Shown: positions 1 to 7,795, counted from the stretch's first letter. The stretch: DNA of 15,634 bases from Chthoniobacterales bacterium (GCA_013697365.1 JACCXA010000021.1:1-15634), one strand, 5' to 3'. Made by a program: numbers and translations. The notes: generated by a model from the sequence alone, not told the origin.

Positions 1-1
1 T

Positions 2-1891
2 CTATAATTTCGCTGCGGCACAATGGCCGCCCGCGGGCTCCTGAGGTGCGGAAGCGTTCTTTTTCAGCCAGATCGAAATAATCGCGGTGTCCGCTGGTGT
101 GATCCCGCTGATACGAGCTGCCTGCCCAAGACTGGTCGGGCGGACTTTCTCAAGCTTCTGGCGCGTTTCAAGGCGGAGGCCCGGCACCGCTCGAAAATCG
201 ATTTCATTTGGGATCGATTGCTCCTCGCGCCCGGCGATCTGTCGGTTCTGACCGGTCTGCCTCCGGATATAACCTTCGTATTTTACTTCTGTTTCGACGA
301 GGTCCCAGATCGTTTTAGATGCGATGCCGGAGATAGCCTCGGGGATACTACCCAGGCGAAAATCGCTCCTTTTGAGGAGGTCCCCGATCAGCGTTCCCTC
401 CACACGCTCGCGCGTTGCGCGGCGAACCTGCTCCAAATCGTCGACCTTCCTGGAAAAAAACTCCCAGCGTTTTGAGTCCACCAACCCCACCCGTCGTCCC
501 ATCGGCGTGAGTCGCTGGTCCGCGTTGTCGTGTCGCAACGAAAGCCGATCTTCGGCGCGACTTGTGAACATCCGGTAGGGTTCATCGGTTCCGTTCGTAA
601 TGAGGTCGTCAATCAAAACGCCGATGTAGGCCTCGCTCCGAGGGATCGTAAAGGGCTTTTCGCCCTTTGCCTTCAGCGCAGCGTTCGCCCCCGCTATTAA
701 GCCCTGTGCAGCTGCTTCTTCGTAGCCAGAGGTCCCGTTGATCTGCCCGGCAAAATAAAGACCGGCAACACGCCGCGTTTCCAAAGTATTGCTCAGTTGA
801 ACAGGCGGGAAGTAATCATACTCGACGGCGTAGCCCGGCCGCATAATCTCCGCCTTCTCCAATCCTGGAATTGTCCGTACGAATCGAAGCTGAATGTCAT
901 ACGGAAGGCTGGTCGAGATCCCGTTGACATAGACTTCGTCTGTTTGAAGCCCTTCCGGCTCAAGGAAGAGTTGGTGACTCTGCTTGTCCTGAAACTTGAC
1001 CACCTTGTCCTCGATGGACGGGCAATAACGGGGGCCGGTCCCGTGAATACGCCCGGCGTAAAGTGGCGAAAGGTGCAGGTTTTCCCGTATAACAGCATGG
1101 GTTGCCGGGGTTGTGCGCGTAATCCAGCACCGCACTTGTTCCACGTGGAAATTGTCGCGGTTTAGGGTAAAGTAGTCCCCCGCTTTCGCCGCCGTGAACG
1201 GAAGAAAGCTGAACCACGTGGGGGGATTCTCGCCGTTTTGAATGTCGCACCTAGAATAATCAATGGAACGACCATTGATCCGACACGGGGTTCCGGTTTT
1301 GAACCGCCCCACCTCAAATCCCAACTGCCGAAGATTTTCGCTAAGACCGGAAGCCACGTCAGCCATTCTGCCGCCCGCTTTCGTTTGGTCCCCGACATGG
1401 AGAAGGCCACGTAGGAAGGTGCCTGCGGTAATGACGACTGCCCATGCGCGGATGGCGACACCTAGGTCGGTTATTAATCCGGTGACTTGATCATCCTCGA
1501 CCAAAATTTTTTCAACTGTGGCCTGCTTGACGTCGAGTCCGCTCGCCTTTTCAACTTCAGCCTTCGCTCGAAACTGGTAGGCCTTTTTATCACACTGAGC
1601 ACGGGGCGCCCGAGCGCTTGCCCCCCGAGCGCGGTTTAGCAGCCGAAACTGGATGCCAGTCGCGTCAGCATTTTGGCCCATGAACCCACCCAAGGCATCA
1701 ATTTCCCGAACAATTTGCCCTTTGGCGAGTCCTCCGATCGCCGGATTGCAGGACATCTGGCCGATCGTGTCGATATTTTGCGTCAGCAGGAGCGTTCGGC
1801 AACCGAGGCGTGCCGATGCCATCGCCGCTTCAATGCCTGCGTGGCCACTTCCAACGACGATTACGTCATATTCTGCGGAGCAGTTGTACAT
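2..1891 (-). CDS. mnmG: tRNA uridine-34 5-carboxymethylaminomethyl modification enzyme MnmG (GidA)
   Basis: FAD-dependent cytosolic enzyme that, with the GTPase MnmE, installs the (carboxymethyl)aminomethyl group on C5 of wobble uridine 34 in several tRNAs. The 629 residues equal the usual family length, and the stop is present at the window edge. The N-terminal dinucleotide-binding loop is GSGHAG (G14, G16, G19). The family block CNPAIGGLAKG spans residues 48-58, the GPRYCPSIEDK signature carries Cys290, and the second signature AGQINGTSGYEEAAAQG starts at A381. The C-terminal helical domain includes YEGYIRRQ and RISGITPAD. It is the last visible gene of a minus-strand operon, 11 bases after cdd. 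No Shine-Dalgarno sequence precedes the ATG; that gap is filled by a parS-like palindrome, and a second copy lies within the gene. In many bacteria mnmG is followed by rsmG, parA and parB, which would lie beyond the left edge. Identification is essentially certain. Confidence 0.98.
   Translation of the reverse strand: MYNCSAEYDVIVVGSGHAGIEAAMASARLGCRTLLLTQNIDTIGQMSCNPAIGGLAKGQIVREIDALGGFMGQNADATGIQFRLLNRARGASARAPRAQCDKKAYQFRAKAEVEKASGLDVKQATVEKILVEDDQVTGLITDLGVAIRAWAVVITAGTFLRGLLHVGDQTKAGGRMADVASGLSENLRQLGFEVGRFKTGTPCRINGRSIDYSRCDIQNGENPPTWFSFLPFTAAKAGDYFTLNRDNFHVEQVRCWITRTTPATHAVIRENLHLSPLYAGRIHGTGPRYCPSIEDKVVKFQDKQSHQLFLEPEGLQTDEVYVNGISTSLPYDIQLRFVRTIPGLEKAEIMRPGYAVEYDYFPPVQLSNTLETRRVAGLYFAGQINGTSGYEEAAAQGLIAGANAALKAKGEKPFTIPRSEAYIGVLIDDLITNGTDEPYRMFTSRAEDRLSLRHDNADQRLTPMGRRVGLVDSKRWEFFSRKVDDLEQVRRATRERVEGTLIGDLLKRSDFRLGSIPEAISGIASKTIWDLVETEVKYEGYIRRQTGQNRQIAGREEQSIPNEIDFRAVPGLRLETRQKLEKVRPTSLGQAARISGITPADTAIISIWLKKNASAPQEPAGGHCAAAKL
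1137..1152. other. parS-like palindrome inside mnmG
   Basis: The sequence TGTTCCACGTGGAAAT matches the parS form TGTTCCACGTGGAACA, known from pseudomonads, at 14 of 16 positions; the last two differ. The 12-bp core TTCCACGTGGAA is a perfect palindrome and is identical to the core at 1891-1902. It sits inside mnmG, where it encodes the residues FHVE just before QVRCWIT. ParB is known to bind such sites, nucleate on them and spread, to organise origin-proximal DNA. No ParB gene is visible in the window, so function is inferred from sequence match and gene context. Confidence 0.6.
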
Positions 1892-1904
1892 TCCACGTGG
1901 AACT
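1889..1904. other. parS-like palindrome between cdd and mnmG
   Basis: The sequence CATTCCACGTGGAACT matches TGTTCCACGTGGAACA at 13 of 16 positions (mismatches at 1, 2 and 16) and contains the same 12-bp perfect palindrome TTCCACGTGGAA as the site at 1139-1150. It occupies the whole 11-bp space between the cdd stop and the mnmG start and touches both codons. As a ParB-binding site it would be partly outside coding constraint, unlike the internal copy. Alternatively it could be a transcriptional operator or a translational element for mnmG, though it is within an apparent operon. Confidence 0.6.
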
Positions 1905-2301
1905 ATCTCAAAATGCCCTGTCGGGGGGACGGTAAAAGATATCCTAGATTAAATTCCGAAACTTTTCCCTTCAGTCCCTGACTAACAATTCCAAGCTCGG
2001 GCGCAAACTCGGCAAGCACCTGCCTGCACGCCCCACAAGGAACAACGGGTTCCTCGGAATCCGAAAACAGGGCCAATCGCTCGAAAGCGGTGCAGCCGCA
2101 TAGCACCGCGGCTCCAACCGCGACGCGTTCTGCGCAGACCGTCAGCCCAAAGGAAATGTTTTCGATGTTGGCACCGCAAACAACACGCTCGTCCTCCAGC
2201 AGCAAAGCAGCTCCGACCTTAAATCGTGAGTAAGGAGCATAGGCAAACTCACGAGCCGAGCGGGCCGTTGCCAACAGCTCCTGGTCTCTGGAATTATTCA
2301 C
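1903..2301 (-). CDS. cdd: Cytidine deaminase, small zinc tetrameric type
   Basis: Hydrolytically deaminates cytidine and deoxycytidine to uridine and deoxyuridine in the pyrimidine salvage pathway, in the cytosol. The 132 residues fit the small homotetrameric class. The substrate-binding stretch CGANIEN is at 42-48. The catalytic motif is C56-A-E58, with the glutamate as proton shuttle, and PCGAC follows with C89 and C92, so three cysteines bind the zinc, as in the tetrameric enzymes. The C-terminal LLPSPRQGIL resembles the LLP segment that closes this family. Its ATG overlaps the stop of the upstream membrane-protein gene by four bases (ATGA), which implies translational coupling, and mnmG begins 11 bases downstream. 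No oddities. Confidence 0.95.
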   Translation of the reverse strand: MNNSRDQELLATARSAREFAYAPYSRFKVGAALLLEDERVVCGANIENISFGLTVCAERVAVGAAVLCGCTAFERLALFSDSEEPVVPCGACRQVLAEFAPELGIVSQGLKGKVSEFNLGYLLPSPRQGILR

Positions 2302-3065
2302 GGCTTCTCCAAGACCATTTCCGGACTTGTTAGAGGCTTCAACGGCACCCCCTTAAGACGGGCGACGTCCTGCGCTTCCTGAAGTAGCCGCAAGGCAATC
2401 CTGCCGAGCAGAACTAAAATGACCACAGAAAGCAGCAGTCCTCCTCCCCAAAAAAGGTATTCGATGGCTCGAGGGTGCGTCTGTCCGCGCACGAGCTTCA
2501 ATCCGAGCTGCCCCAGAGTGCCAAGATAAGCGTATAAAAACAACCCAGGCGCCTGACCGATCGCAACCCATAACATGCACGTCCTAAAACGCATACGCGT
2601 CAGACCATAAAGATAATTCAGGAGACTTGTCGGAAATAGTGGGTGCAATTGGCTTAACAGGATAATTTTCCAGCCTTCGCGTTCCACAGCGGGCTCCAAT
2701 GCTTCCAGCGTCGCGTTGCGCAACAACCTTGGTCGAAGCCACCTGTTTCCTACCCACCGGCTGATGTAAAAAGAAAGCGCAGCCCCCGCGACGTTCCCTA
2801 TCAGAATAATGAGAAACCCCCACCAAAGCCCGAAGAAGAACCCGCCACCGATGCTGAGAAATCCTCCTGGTAGCAAAAGCACATTGCAGCATGCATAGAG
2901 CAGCGGGTAACAGATTGCGCTCCATGCCCCCCAACGCATGACACGCTCCTGCACACTCCCTAGAATGTCAGCGATCGGAAAGAAGCGCGACAAGCCGAAC
3001 AGGAAGATCGACGCCAACAACAACCCGCCAACCTGAATGAAAACAGCGCGGCGTGCGTGGAGCAT
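2298..3065 (-). CDS. VTT-domain (DedA/TVP38/TMEM64-type) integral membrane protein
   Basis: Predicted inner-membrane protein of 255 residues in the SNARE-associated/VTT family (the DedA/TVP38 group). Members are implicated in lipid scrambling or undecaprenyl-phosphate recycling and envelope homeostasis; the substrate of this one is unknown. Hydrophobic segments lie near residues 8-28, 47-65, 70-98, 165-185 and 205-225. The glycine-rich block with LPGGFLSIGGGFFFG, followed by GNVAGAALSFYISRWVG, is the typical VTT re-entrant region with its conserved arginine. It heads an operon with cdd (4-base overlap) and mnmG. The ATG at 3065 has no clear ribosome-binding site, and the start codon lies at the base of a 10-bp inverted repeat (3054-3099) that could fold in the mRNA. 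A longer open frame upstream (to 3475) reads as low-complexity arginine/serine sequence and is unlikely to be coding. Confidence 0.85.
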   Translation of the reverse strand: MLHARRAVFIQVGGLLLASIFLFGLSRFFPIADILGSVQERVMRWGAWSAICYPLLYACCNVLLLPGGFLSIGGGFFFGLWWGFLIILIGNVAGAALSFYISRWVGNRWLRPRLLRNATLEALEPAVEREGWKIILLSQLHPLFPTSLLNYLYGLTRMRFRTCMLWVAIGQAPGLFLYAYLGTLGQLGLKLVRGQTHPRAIEYLFWGGGLLLSVVILVLLGRIALRLLQEAQDVARLKGVPLKPLTSPEMVLEKP

Positions 3066-3099
3066 CGCCGGATACTCGCAACTTCAGACGCTCCACGCA
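3054..3099 (-). promoter_or_regulatory. Inverted repeat spanning the VTT-gene start codon
   Basis: TGCGTGGAGC (3054-3063) and GCTCCACGCA (3090-3099) are perfect 10-bp complements separated by 26 bases. Read on the minus strand, the loop ends with the A and T of the start codon, and the G opens the downstream arm. Such a fold would hold the initiation region and could limit or regulate translation of the operon's first gene. It could equally be a protein-binding dyad. Seen directly; the role is inferred. Confidence 0.4.
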
Positions 3100-3657
3100 A
3101 ACACTCCAGTTCGGCCTTTGTCTTCGAACTAAGGAAGGCGGAGTCGGATCGAGCCCTTGTGGCGCCAGGCGATGGCCGCAACCTCCACCGCGAGCTGCAT
3201 ATCCCACCCCGTTCCCTCGCGCCTTCTGCGCCGGCTGCTTTTAACCGTGGGCTCTTGAGATTGGGGGGTCCCGGAGAACGGCCACGGGAGTAATCCGCCG
3301 TGGACAATCGCGCCGCATCGCTTTCATAAGCGTTCGCGGCCCGCAAAGTTTCCCTCAGCGCCAGCGTACTCAGCGGAGCCTGCTTGCAGATGATCACGCG
3401 CTTTCTGCGCAATCTGATCGAGCACTCGGAGGCGCATCCCCGCAACGAGTCGCGATTGGAGTTTAATCGGTCCACCGCGGTCGACCACTGCAGCCACGCT
3501 CGCAGGTGAACGGGCGGCCGTAAACGAAGGTTGCCCCCACGGTTTGCGTGTTGATGCGGCTTTTCAGCAAGCTTGCCGCGCGTCTACTGGCTCCCGAGAA
3601 GTCGCTCGGCGCGCGTGCGCAAGCAGCCCACTGGTGTACGGTGAGGGCGCAACAACC
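3066..3657. other. 592-bp divergent intergenic region without recognisable gene
   Basis: This stretch separates the minus-strand VTT-cdd-mnmG operon from the plus-strand Asp-box protein and should hold both promoters. I recognise no tRNA, RNase P RNA, tmRNA or riboswitch core and no good sigma-70 pair. Several frames stay open across it because of the high GC content, but their translations are arginine-, serine- and alanine-rich without family features. One short minus frame at 3324-3437 (37 codons from ATG, beginning MRLRVLDQIAQKARDHLQAG) looks somewhat helical but has no supporting evidence. The inverted repeat at 3054-3099 reaches into its left end. Confidence 0.5.
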
Positions 3658-6222
3658 ATGACACCACTTCGCCTTTGCCTATGCGTCGCGTTCCTTTCCG
3701 CGGCGTCTTTTTTTTCCAATCAACCCGCAGCCGCGGCTCCCAATCAAGCTCCGATCGGGAATGGCGGACTCCAACTGTTTGATCGGACGCGCTTCCCTGA
3801 AGCACTCAAGGATGTGCCACTCGAGCGCCTCTCCTCCGGAGCCTTGCTCCGGCTCGATCGTGGTGGGGATCTGGTCGAATCACCGGCCGCTTTTTCGGCC
3901 CGCCTCCAGCAGAAAAATGCGGCAGCTCGCACCGGTGGGCATGAAGAAGACGTGATCATCGCGTTGGATCCGCGTGTCGCTTCCAATCTCCGTCTCGGCG
4001 ATGATCCTCCGGCTTTGCCCGCAAATTTCCGCGCCCAGGCCGAACCGCACATTAAGCGCGCGCCTAACGACCCCGATTTTCTCGTCGCCACCTTCCAGGA
4101 AGGCCGTTTCGTGAACGGCGGAGCCGTGGACTGCGGTTACTCCGTGAGCCACGACGGTGGCCTCAGCTGGACGCGCGCCTTGATTCCAAATCTCACTGCG
4201 GCCAGCGGCGGCACTTATGACCGCGCCACAGACCCCGTCGCCGGCGCGGATCACAACGGCGTTGCTTACTTGAACACGCTCGGCCTGCGCAACGGGCAGG
4301 TCTCCGATGGCACAGTGCTCGTGAGCCGTTCTGTTGATGGCGGGAACACCTGGGGCAATCCGTTTGTCGCGTATCAACCGCCGAATACCAGCCTGTTCCC
4401 GGACAAGAATTGGATGGCGGTCAACAGCTTCGCGAACACGGCCAGCTCGGGCCGGGTGGTCGTTACCTTTACGCTTTTTTCCAATACTGGCGGTCGTGCC
4501 GCCCCGATCATGCGCGTCCTTAGTGACAACGGCGGCACCACCTGGAGCGGCGCCGCGTTCGTCCATCCCGCGAACTACGAGGTGCAAGGTTCCCAGCCCG
4601 TTTTTCTCCCGGATGGGAAGCTGGCGATCATTTATTGGAACTTCAATGCGACCGATGATTTCGGCGACGATTTCCTGGAGGCCGTCGTTTCGAACGATGG
4701 CGGCGTTACCTTCGGCTCGCCGAAGTTCATCACGAACGTCAACATTTACGATCATCCTAATGTGCGTGACGGAGCGTTCCTGCCCTCCGGGACAACCGAT
4801 CGCACAACGGGGCATCTCTACGTCGTCTACCAAGCGCGGCTCAACGGCGCGCCGCGGGTCTTGTTTACAAAATCGACAGACGCCGGCACGACGTGGAGCG
4901 CACCCATTCCGATCAGCGACAATCCCGCCGCTGCGGGCGTCTTGAACCCGGCGATTGCAGCTTCCGCGGATGGCCAGACTCTGACGGCGGCGTTCTACAG
5001 TTCCCGCGACAATCCTGGCTCGAACACGCTGCTAGACATGTATCTGGCGCAGTCATTTGACGGTGGCGCGACCTGGCAGCCGAACATCCGCCTCACCGAT
5101 GTCTCCAGCGACGCGGCCCTCGCGCCGCTGACGGGCGCCGGCTACATGCTGGGCGATTACCTCGGGATTGCGGAGTCAACGAACGCGAACGTCCCCGCTG
5201 TGCCGGTTTGGGTCGACACGCGGACCGGCAATCCCGATCCGTTCGTGGCGCGGGTCGGGATTGCACCCGCCTTTGATTTCACCAGCTGGCAGGCTGGCCG
5301 CCTCTCGTCAGGCCAGATCAACAATCCCGCGACTGGCGGTGAAGCGGGCGATGCGGACAGCGACGGCGAGGATAACAGATCCGAGTTCCTGAACGACACT
5401 GAACCCAACAACGCCGGGTCGGTTCTCCGAACCGCGCGGCAATTGAATATCTCGACCCGCGCGCGCGTGGAACCCGGAGACGAGAACGCGTTGATTGGCG
5501 GGTTCATCATCACCGGCAGCGCGCCAAAGCAGGTGATCGTGCGCGCCATCGGACCTTCACTCACGGGTCGCGGCGTCCCGGGAGCAATGCAAAATCCCAC
5601 GCTCGAGCTGGTACCCGCAACCGGCTCGCCAATTTTTAACGACGACTGGAGAACTTCGGACGCGGGAACGATTCAGGCGACGGGCGTGCCACCCGAGGAC
5701 GATCGGGAGGCCGCCATCGTGCAGACTTTGGCGCCGGGACTCCACACGGCCATCGTGCGCGGCCTGAACAACGCGGCCGGCGTCGCATTAATCGAAGTTT
5801 ACGATCTCGATCCGACGGCCGCTCCAAAGCTCGCGAACATCAGCAGCCGCGGCTTCGTCGGCGTGAACGATAATGCCATGATCGCGGGCTTGATTGTGGG
5901 AAGAGGACAGGGAACCAACGGCGCTGGCAGCGTTCGCGTCCTCGTGCGGGGTATCGGTCCTTCACTCGCCGCACGCGGTATCACTGCGCCGCTTTTGAAT
6001 CCCGAACTGTTCCTCTACAACAGCAACGGCGACGTGCTCGCGACAAACAACGACTGGCGCGAAGCCCAGGAAGCGGAGATTGCCGCCACTGGAATACCAC
6101 CGGAAAATGATCGGGAAGCAGCCATCCTGGTCACGCTCGTGCAAGGGACTTACACCGCACTCCTCCGCGGCATTGGCGGAACTACCGGGGTCGGGCTGGT
6201 CGAAAGTTATGAAGTGAATTGA
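3658..6222 (+). CDS. Secreted Asp-box (sialidase-like propeller) protein with two C-terminal tandem domains
   Basis: Predicted exported protein of 854 residues. An N-terminal signal peptide (MTPLRLCLCVAFLSAAS, alanine-rich cleavage region near residue 27) supports the ATG at 3658, preceded by GGTGAG; a TTG at 3544 would add 38 residues in front of the signal peptide and is unlikely. Six Asp boxes (SxDxGxTW type) start near residues 164, 225, 289, 345, 406 and 466, indicating a BNR-type beta-propeller as in sialidases and other secreted glycan-binding or hydrolytic proteins. I do not see the sialidase arginine triad clearly, so no enzymatic activity is claimed. A short calcium-type segment, DADSDGEDNRSEFLND, follows the propeller. 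Residues about 596-724 and 725-854 are two diverged copies of one domain (IVRAIGPSL / LVRGIGPSL; GVPPEDDREAAI / GIPPENDREAAI), a module I associate with Verrucomicrobia surface proteins. It stands alone on the plus strand, with long spacers on both sides. Confidence 0.85.
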   Translation: MTPLRLCLCVAFLSAASFFSNQPAAAAPNQAPIGNGGLQLFDRTRFPEALKDVPLERLSSGALLRLDRGGDLVESPAAFSARLQQKNAAARTGGHEEDVIIALDPRVASNLRLGDDPPALPANFRAQAEPHIKRAPNDPDFLVATFQEGRFVNGGAVDCGYSVSHDGGLSWTRALIPNLTAASGGTYDRATDPVAGADHNGVAYLNTLGLRNGQVSDGTVLVSRSVDGGNTWGNPFVAYQPPNTSLFPDKNWMAVNSFANTASSGRVVVTFTLFSNTGGRAAPIMRVLSDNGGTTWSGAAFVHPANYEVQGSQPVFLPDGKLAIIYWNFNATDDFGDDFLEAVVSNDGGVTFGSPKFITNVNIYDHPNVRDGAFLPSGTTDRTTGHLYVVYQARLNGAPRVLFTKSTDAGTTWSAPIPISDNPAAAGVLNPAIAASADGQTLTAAFYSSRDNPGSNTLLDMYLAQSFDGGATWQPNIRLTDVSSDAALAPLTGAGYMLGDYLGIAESTNANVPAVPVWVDTRTGNPDPFVARVGIAPAFDFTSWQAGRLSSGQINNPATGGEAGDADSDGEDNRSEFLNDTEPNNAGSVLRTARQLNISTRARVEPGDENALIGGFIITGSAPKQVIVRAIGPSLTGRGVPGAMQNPTLELVPATGSPIFNDDWRTSDAGTIQATGVPPEDDREAAIVQTLAPGLHTAIVRGLNNAAGVALIEVYDLDPTAAPKLANISSRGFVGVNDNAMIAGLIVGRGQGTNGAGSVRVLVRGIGPSLAARGITAPLLNPELFLYNSNGDVLATNNDWREAQEAEIAATGIPPENDREAAILVTLVQGTYTALLRGIGGTTGVGLVESYEVN
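5443..6219 (+). repeat. Two tandem copies of a C-terminal domain within the Asp-box protein
   Basis: Two consecutive segments of about 130 codons each (5443-5829 and 5830-6219) encode the same architecture: a start like LNIST or LANIS, then GGFI/AGLIVG, IVRAIGPSL/LVRGIGPSL, a variable strand, NDDWR/NNDWR, a GVPP/GIPP motif with DREAAI, then TAIVRG/TALLRG and ALIEVYD/GLVESYE. Divergence at DNA level shows an old duplication. The function is unknown; a surface-attachment or binding role is inferred from its terminal position. Confidence 0.8.
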
Positions 6223-6411
6223 TCAGCTGCAAATTCTCGTTCGCGGACGCCACGCTCGGCGCTGGGTGAGGTCGCACGCGTCCAGGCCGGGGCAGAGTTA
6301 CGATGCTTCGGCAGTGATCGGTCGGATTGCACTTAAACATTCGCCGTCACTTGCATCCGGCTTCCAACAGAAATGCGTGAGTGAGAGTTAATGTGGGAGC
6401 GCAAGTGAAGC

Positions 6412-6424
6412 GGGGGAGGACCCC
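6412..6424 (+). promoter_or_regulatory. Ribosome-binding site in a small G/C hairpin before the POT gene
   Basis: GGGGGAGGACCCC directly precedes the ATG at 6425. GGAGG lies 5 bases upstream of the start, an ideal Shine-Dalgarno position that fixes this start. The flanking GGGG and CCCC can pair around AGGA, so the site could be partly masked. Confidence 0.55.
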
Positions 6425-7795
6425 ATGACTGCAAACACTCCTTCCGAAAAGCATCCGAAAGGGCTTTACGTCCTCTTCGCCACGGAAATGTGGGAGCGCT
6501 TCAGCTACTACTCGATGCTGGCGATGTTCACGCTCTATCTGCGTGACACAAGCGGAGAAGGATTCGCCTGGACGAGCGATAACGCGACCAAGCTTTACGC
6601 GAATTATCTGATGTTCGTTTATGCCAGCCCGTTGATCGGCGGCTGGCTGGCGGATCGCAAGCTCGGGTATCGCAAGGCGGTCATGATCGGCGGCCTCTTT
6701 TTTGTCGCCGGTCACCTCCTGCTCTCGGTCCGCTCGATGACGGCTGTGTATGCAGCGCTTACCTGTCTTGTCATCGGCAATGGCCTCTTCAAGCCGAATA
6801 TCTCCGCGATGGTCGGCAACCTCTATCCCGAAGGCAGCCATCTAAAAGATCGCGCCTACAACATCTTCTACATGGGCATTAACGTCGGCGCGTTCCTCGC
6901 CCCGGTGGTGGCGGAGTTCGTCCGCGGCAAGTTCGGGTTCCATCCCGCCTTCGCCGTCGCTGCCGGCGGAATGGTGCTTTCAGTCGCGATCCTTTGGAAA
7001 TTCAAGCGTCACATCGAGCATGTTGACCGCCGTCCCAGCGGCAGGGTGACCGCGGCGCACGCCACCGCCGTCACTGCGGATGCGCCGCCGGCAAGCGTCA
7101 GCCAGCAGGATCTCGCGGGTGCTGGTCGGCAGGGAACAATGGAGGCCGTGCCGGAATGGAAACGTATCGGCGCGCTCATCATCATTTTCCTCATCGTGAT
7201 CGTGTTCTGGATGGTGTTCCACCAGAACGGCTCCACGATGACTTATTGGGCGAACGAGAACACGGACTGGAAAGTCACAGGGATCATCTCCAACGCAATC
7301 AATCCGGGTTGGGTGATCATCCTGACATTCCCGCTGGTTGCTTTCTGGCGCTGGCTCGACGGCAAAGGGCTTGAGCCCTCCACACCTGTCAAGATGGCGA
7401 TTGGAATGTTCCTCACCGGCGCGGCTTTTTTCATTCTCTTCGTTGGCGCAAAGGTGGGAGAAGGGACCGTCACGGACGGCAATCCTTACAACTTCCGCGT
7501 TTCACCACTCTGGCTGCTCGGCGCCTATGGCGTGCTGACTCTCGGCGAGTTGATGCTCTCGCCGATGGGACTTTCGCTTGTCTCAAAGGTCGCACCGATC
7601 CGATTTCGCGGCGTGATGATGGGCGGCTGGTTCATGGCCACGGCCATCGGCAACAAGCTCACCCAAATCGGCGAGCTCTGGGATGATTGGCTGCACTCCA
7701 CCTTCTGGCTCTTGCTCAGCGGTAGCGCGGCCTTCATGGCGGTCGTCCTGCTCTTCCTCCTGCGCCCGTTGAAGAAGGCGATGCCGGGAGTCTAA
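6425..7795 (+). CDS. POT/PTR2-family proton-dependent oligopeptide transporter
   Basis: Inner-membrane symporter of the major facilitator superfamily that imports di- and tripeptides with protons. The 456-residue protein opens with the family hallmark ExxERFxYY (E21, E24, R25, F26, Y28, Y29). GNGLFKPNISAMVG (G118 onward, with K123 at the conserved transport lysine position) and FYMGINVGAFLAPVV match the PTR2 signatures. Repeated hydrophobic segments are present throughout. A hydrophilic, alanine-rich stretch near residues 200-240 separates the two halves, followed by FHQNGSTMTYWANENTDW, typical of the second half. It is slightly shorter than the roughly 500-residue enteric members, but both ends look complete. 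A strong ribosome-binding site precedes it. Three bases downstream begins the small membrane protein at 7799, implying an operon. Confidence 0.93.
   Translation: MTANTPSEKHPKGLYVLFATEMWERFSYYSMLAMFTLYLRDTSGEGFAWTSDNATKLYANYLMFVYASPLIGGWLADRKLGYRKAVMIGGLFFVAGHLLLSVRSMTAVYAALTCLVIGNGLFKPNISAMVGNLYPEGSHLKDRAYNIFYMGINVGAFLAPVVAEFVRGKFGFHPAFAVAAGGMVLSVAILWKFKRHIEHVDRRPSGRVTAAHATAVTADAPPASVSQQDLAGAGRQGTMEAVPEWKRIGALIIIFLIVIVFWMVFHQNGSTMTYWANENTDWKVTGIISNAINPGWVIILTFPLVAFWRWLDGKGLEPSTPVKMAIGMFLTGAAFFILFVGAKVGEGTVTDGNPYNFRVSPLWLLGAYGVLTLGELMLSPMGLSLVSKVAPIRFRGVMMGGWFMATAIGNKLTQIGELWDDWLHSTFWLLLSGSAAFMAVVLLFLLRPLKKAMPGV

Noticed and set aside
1214..1221. CCACGTGG core inside mnmG as a third parS site
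   Set aside because: The flanks match the parS form at only about 10 of 16 positions, and it encodes the PTWF stretch of MnmG.
2960..3475. 171-codon minus-strand frame upstream of and overlapping the VTT gene
   Set aside because: The translation is arginine/serine/alanine-rich, without family features, and overlaps the VTT gene in another frame.
3544..3657. TTG start extending the Asp-box protein by 38 residues
   Set aside because: It would bury the signal peptide; the ATG at 3658 puts the signal peptide at the N-terminus.
3880..4833. 317-codon minus-strand frame
   Set aside because: It is fully antisense to the Asp-box protein, whose motifs confirm the plus frame; high GC keeps the shadow open.
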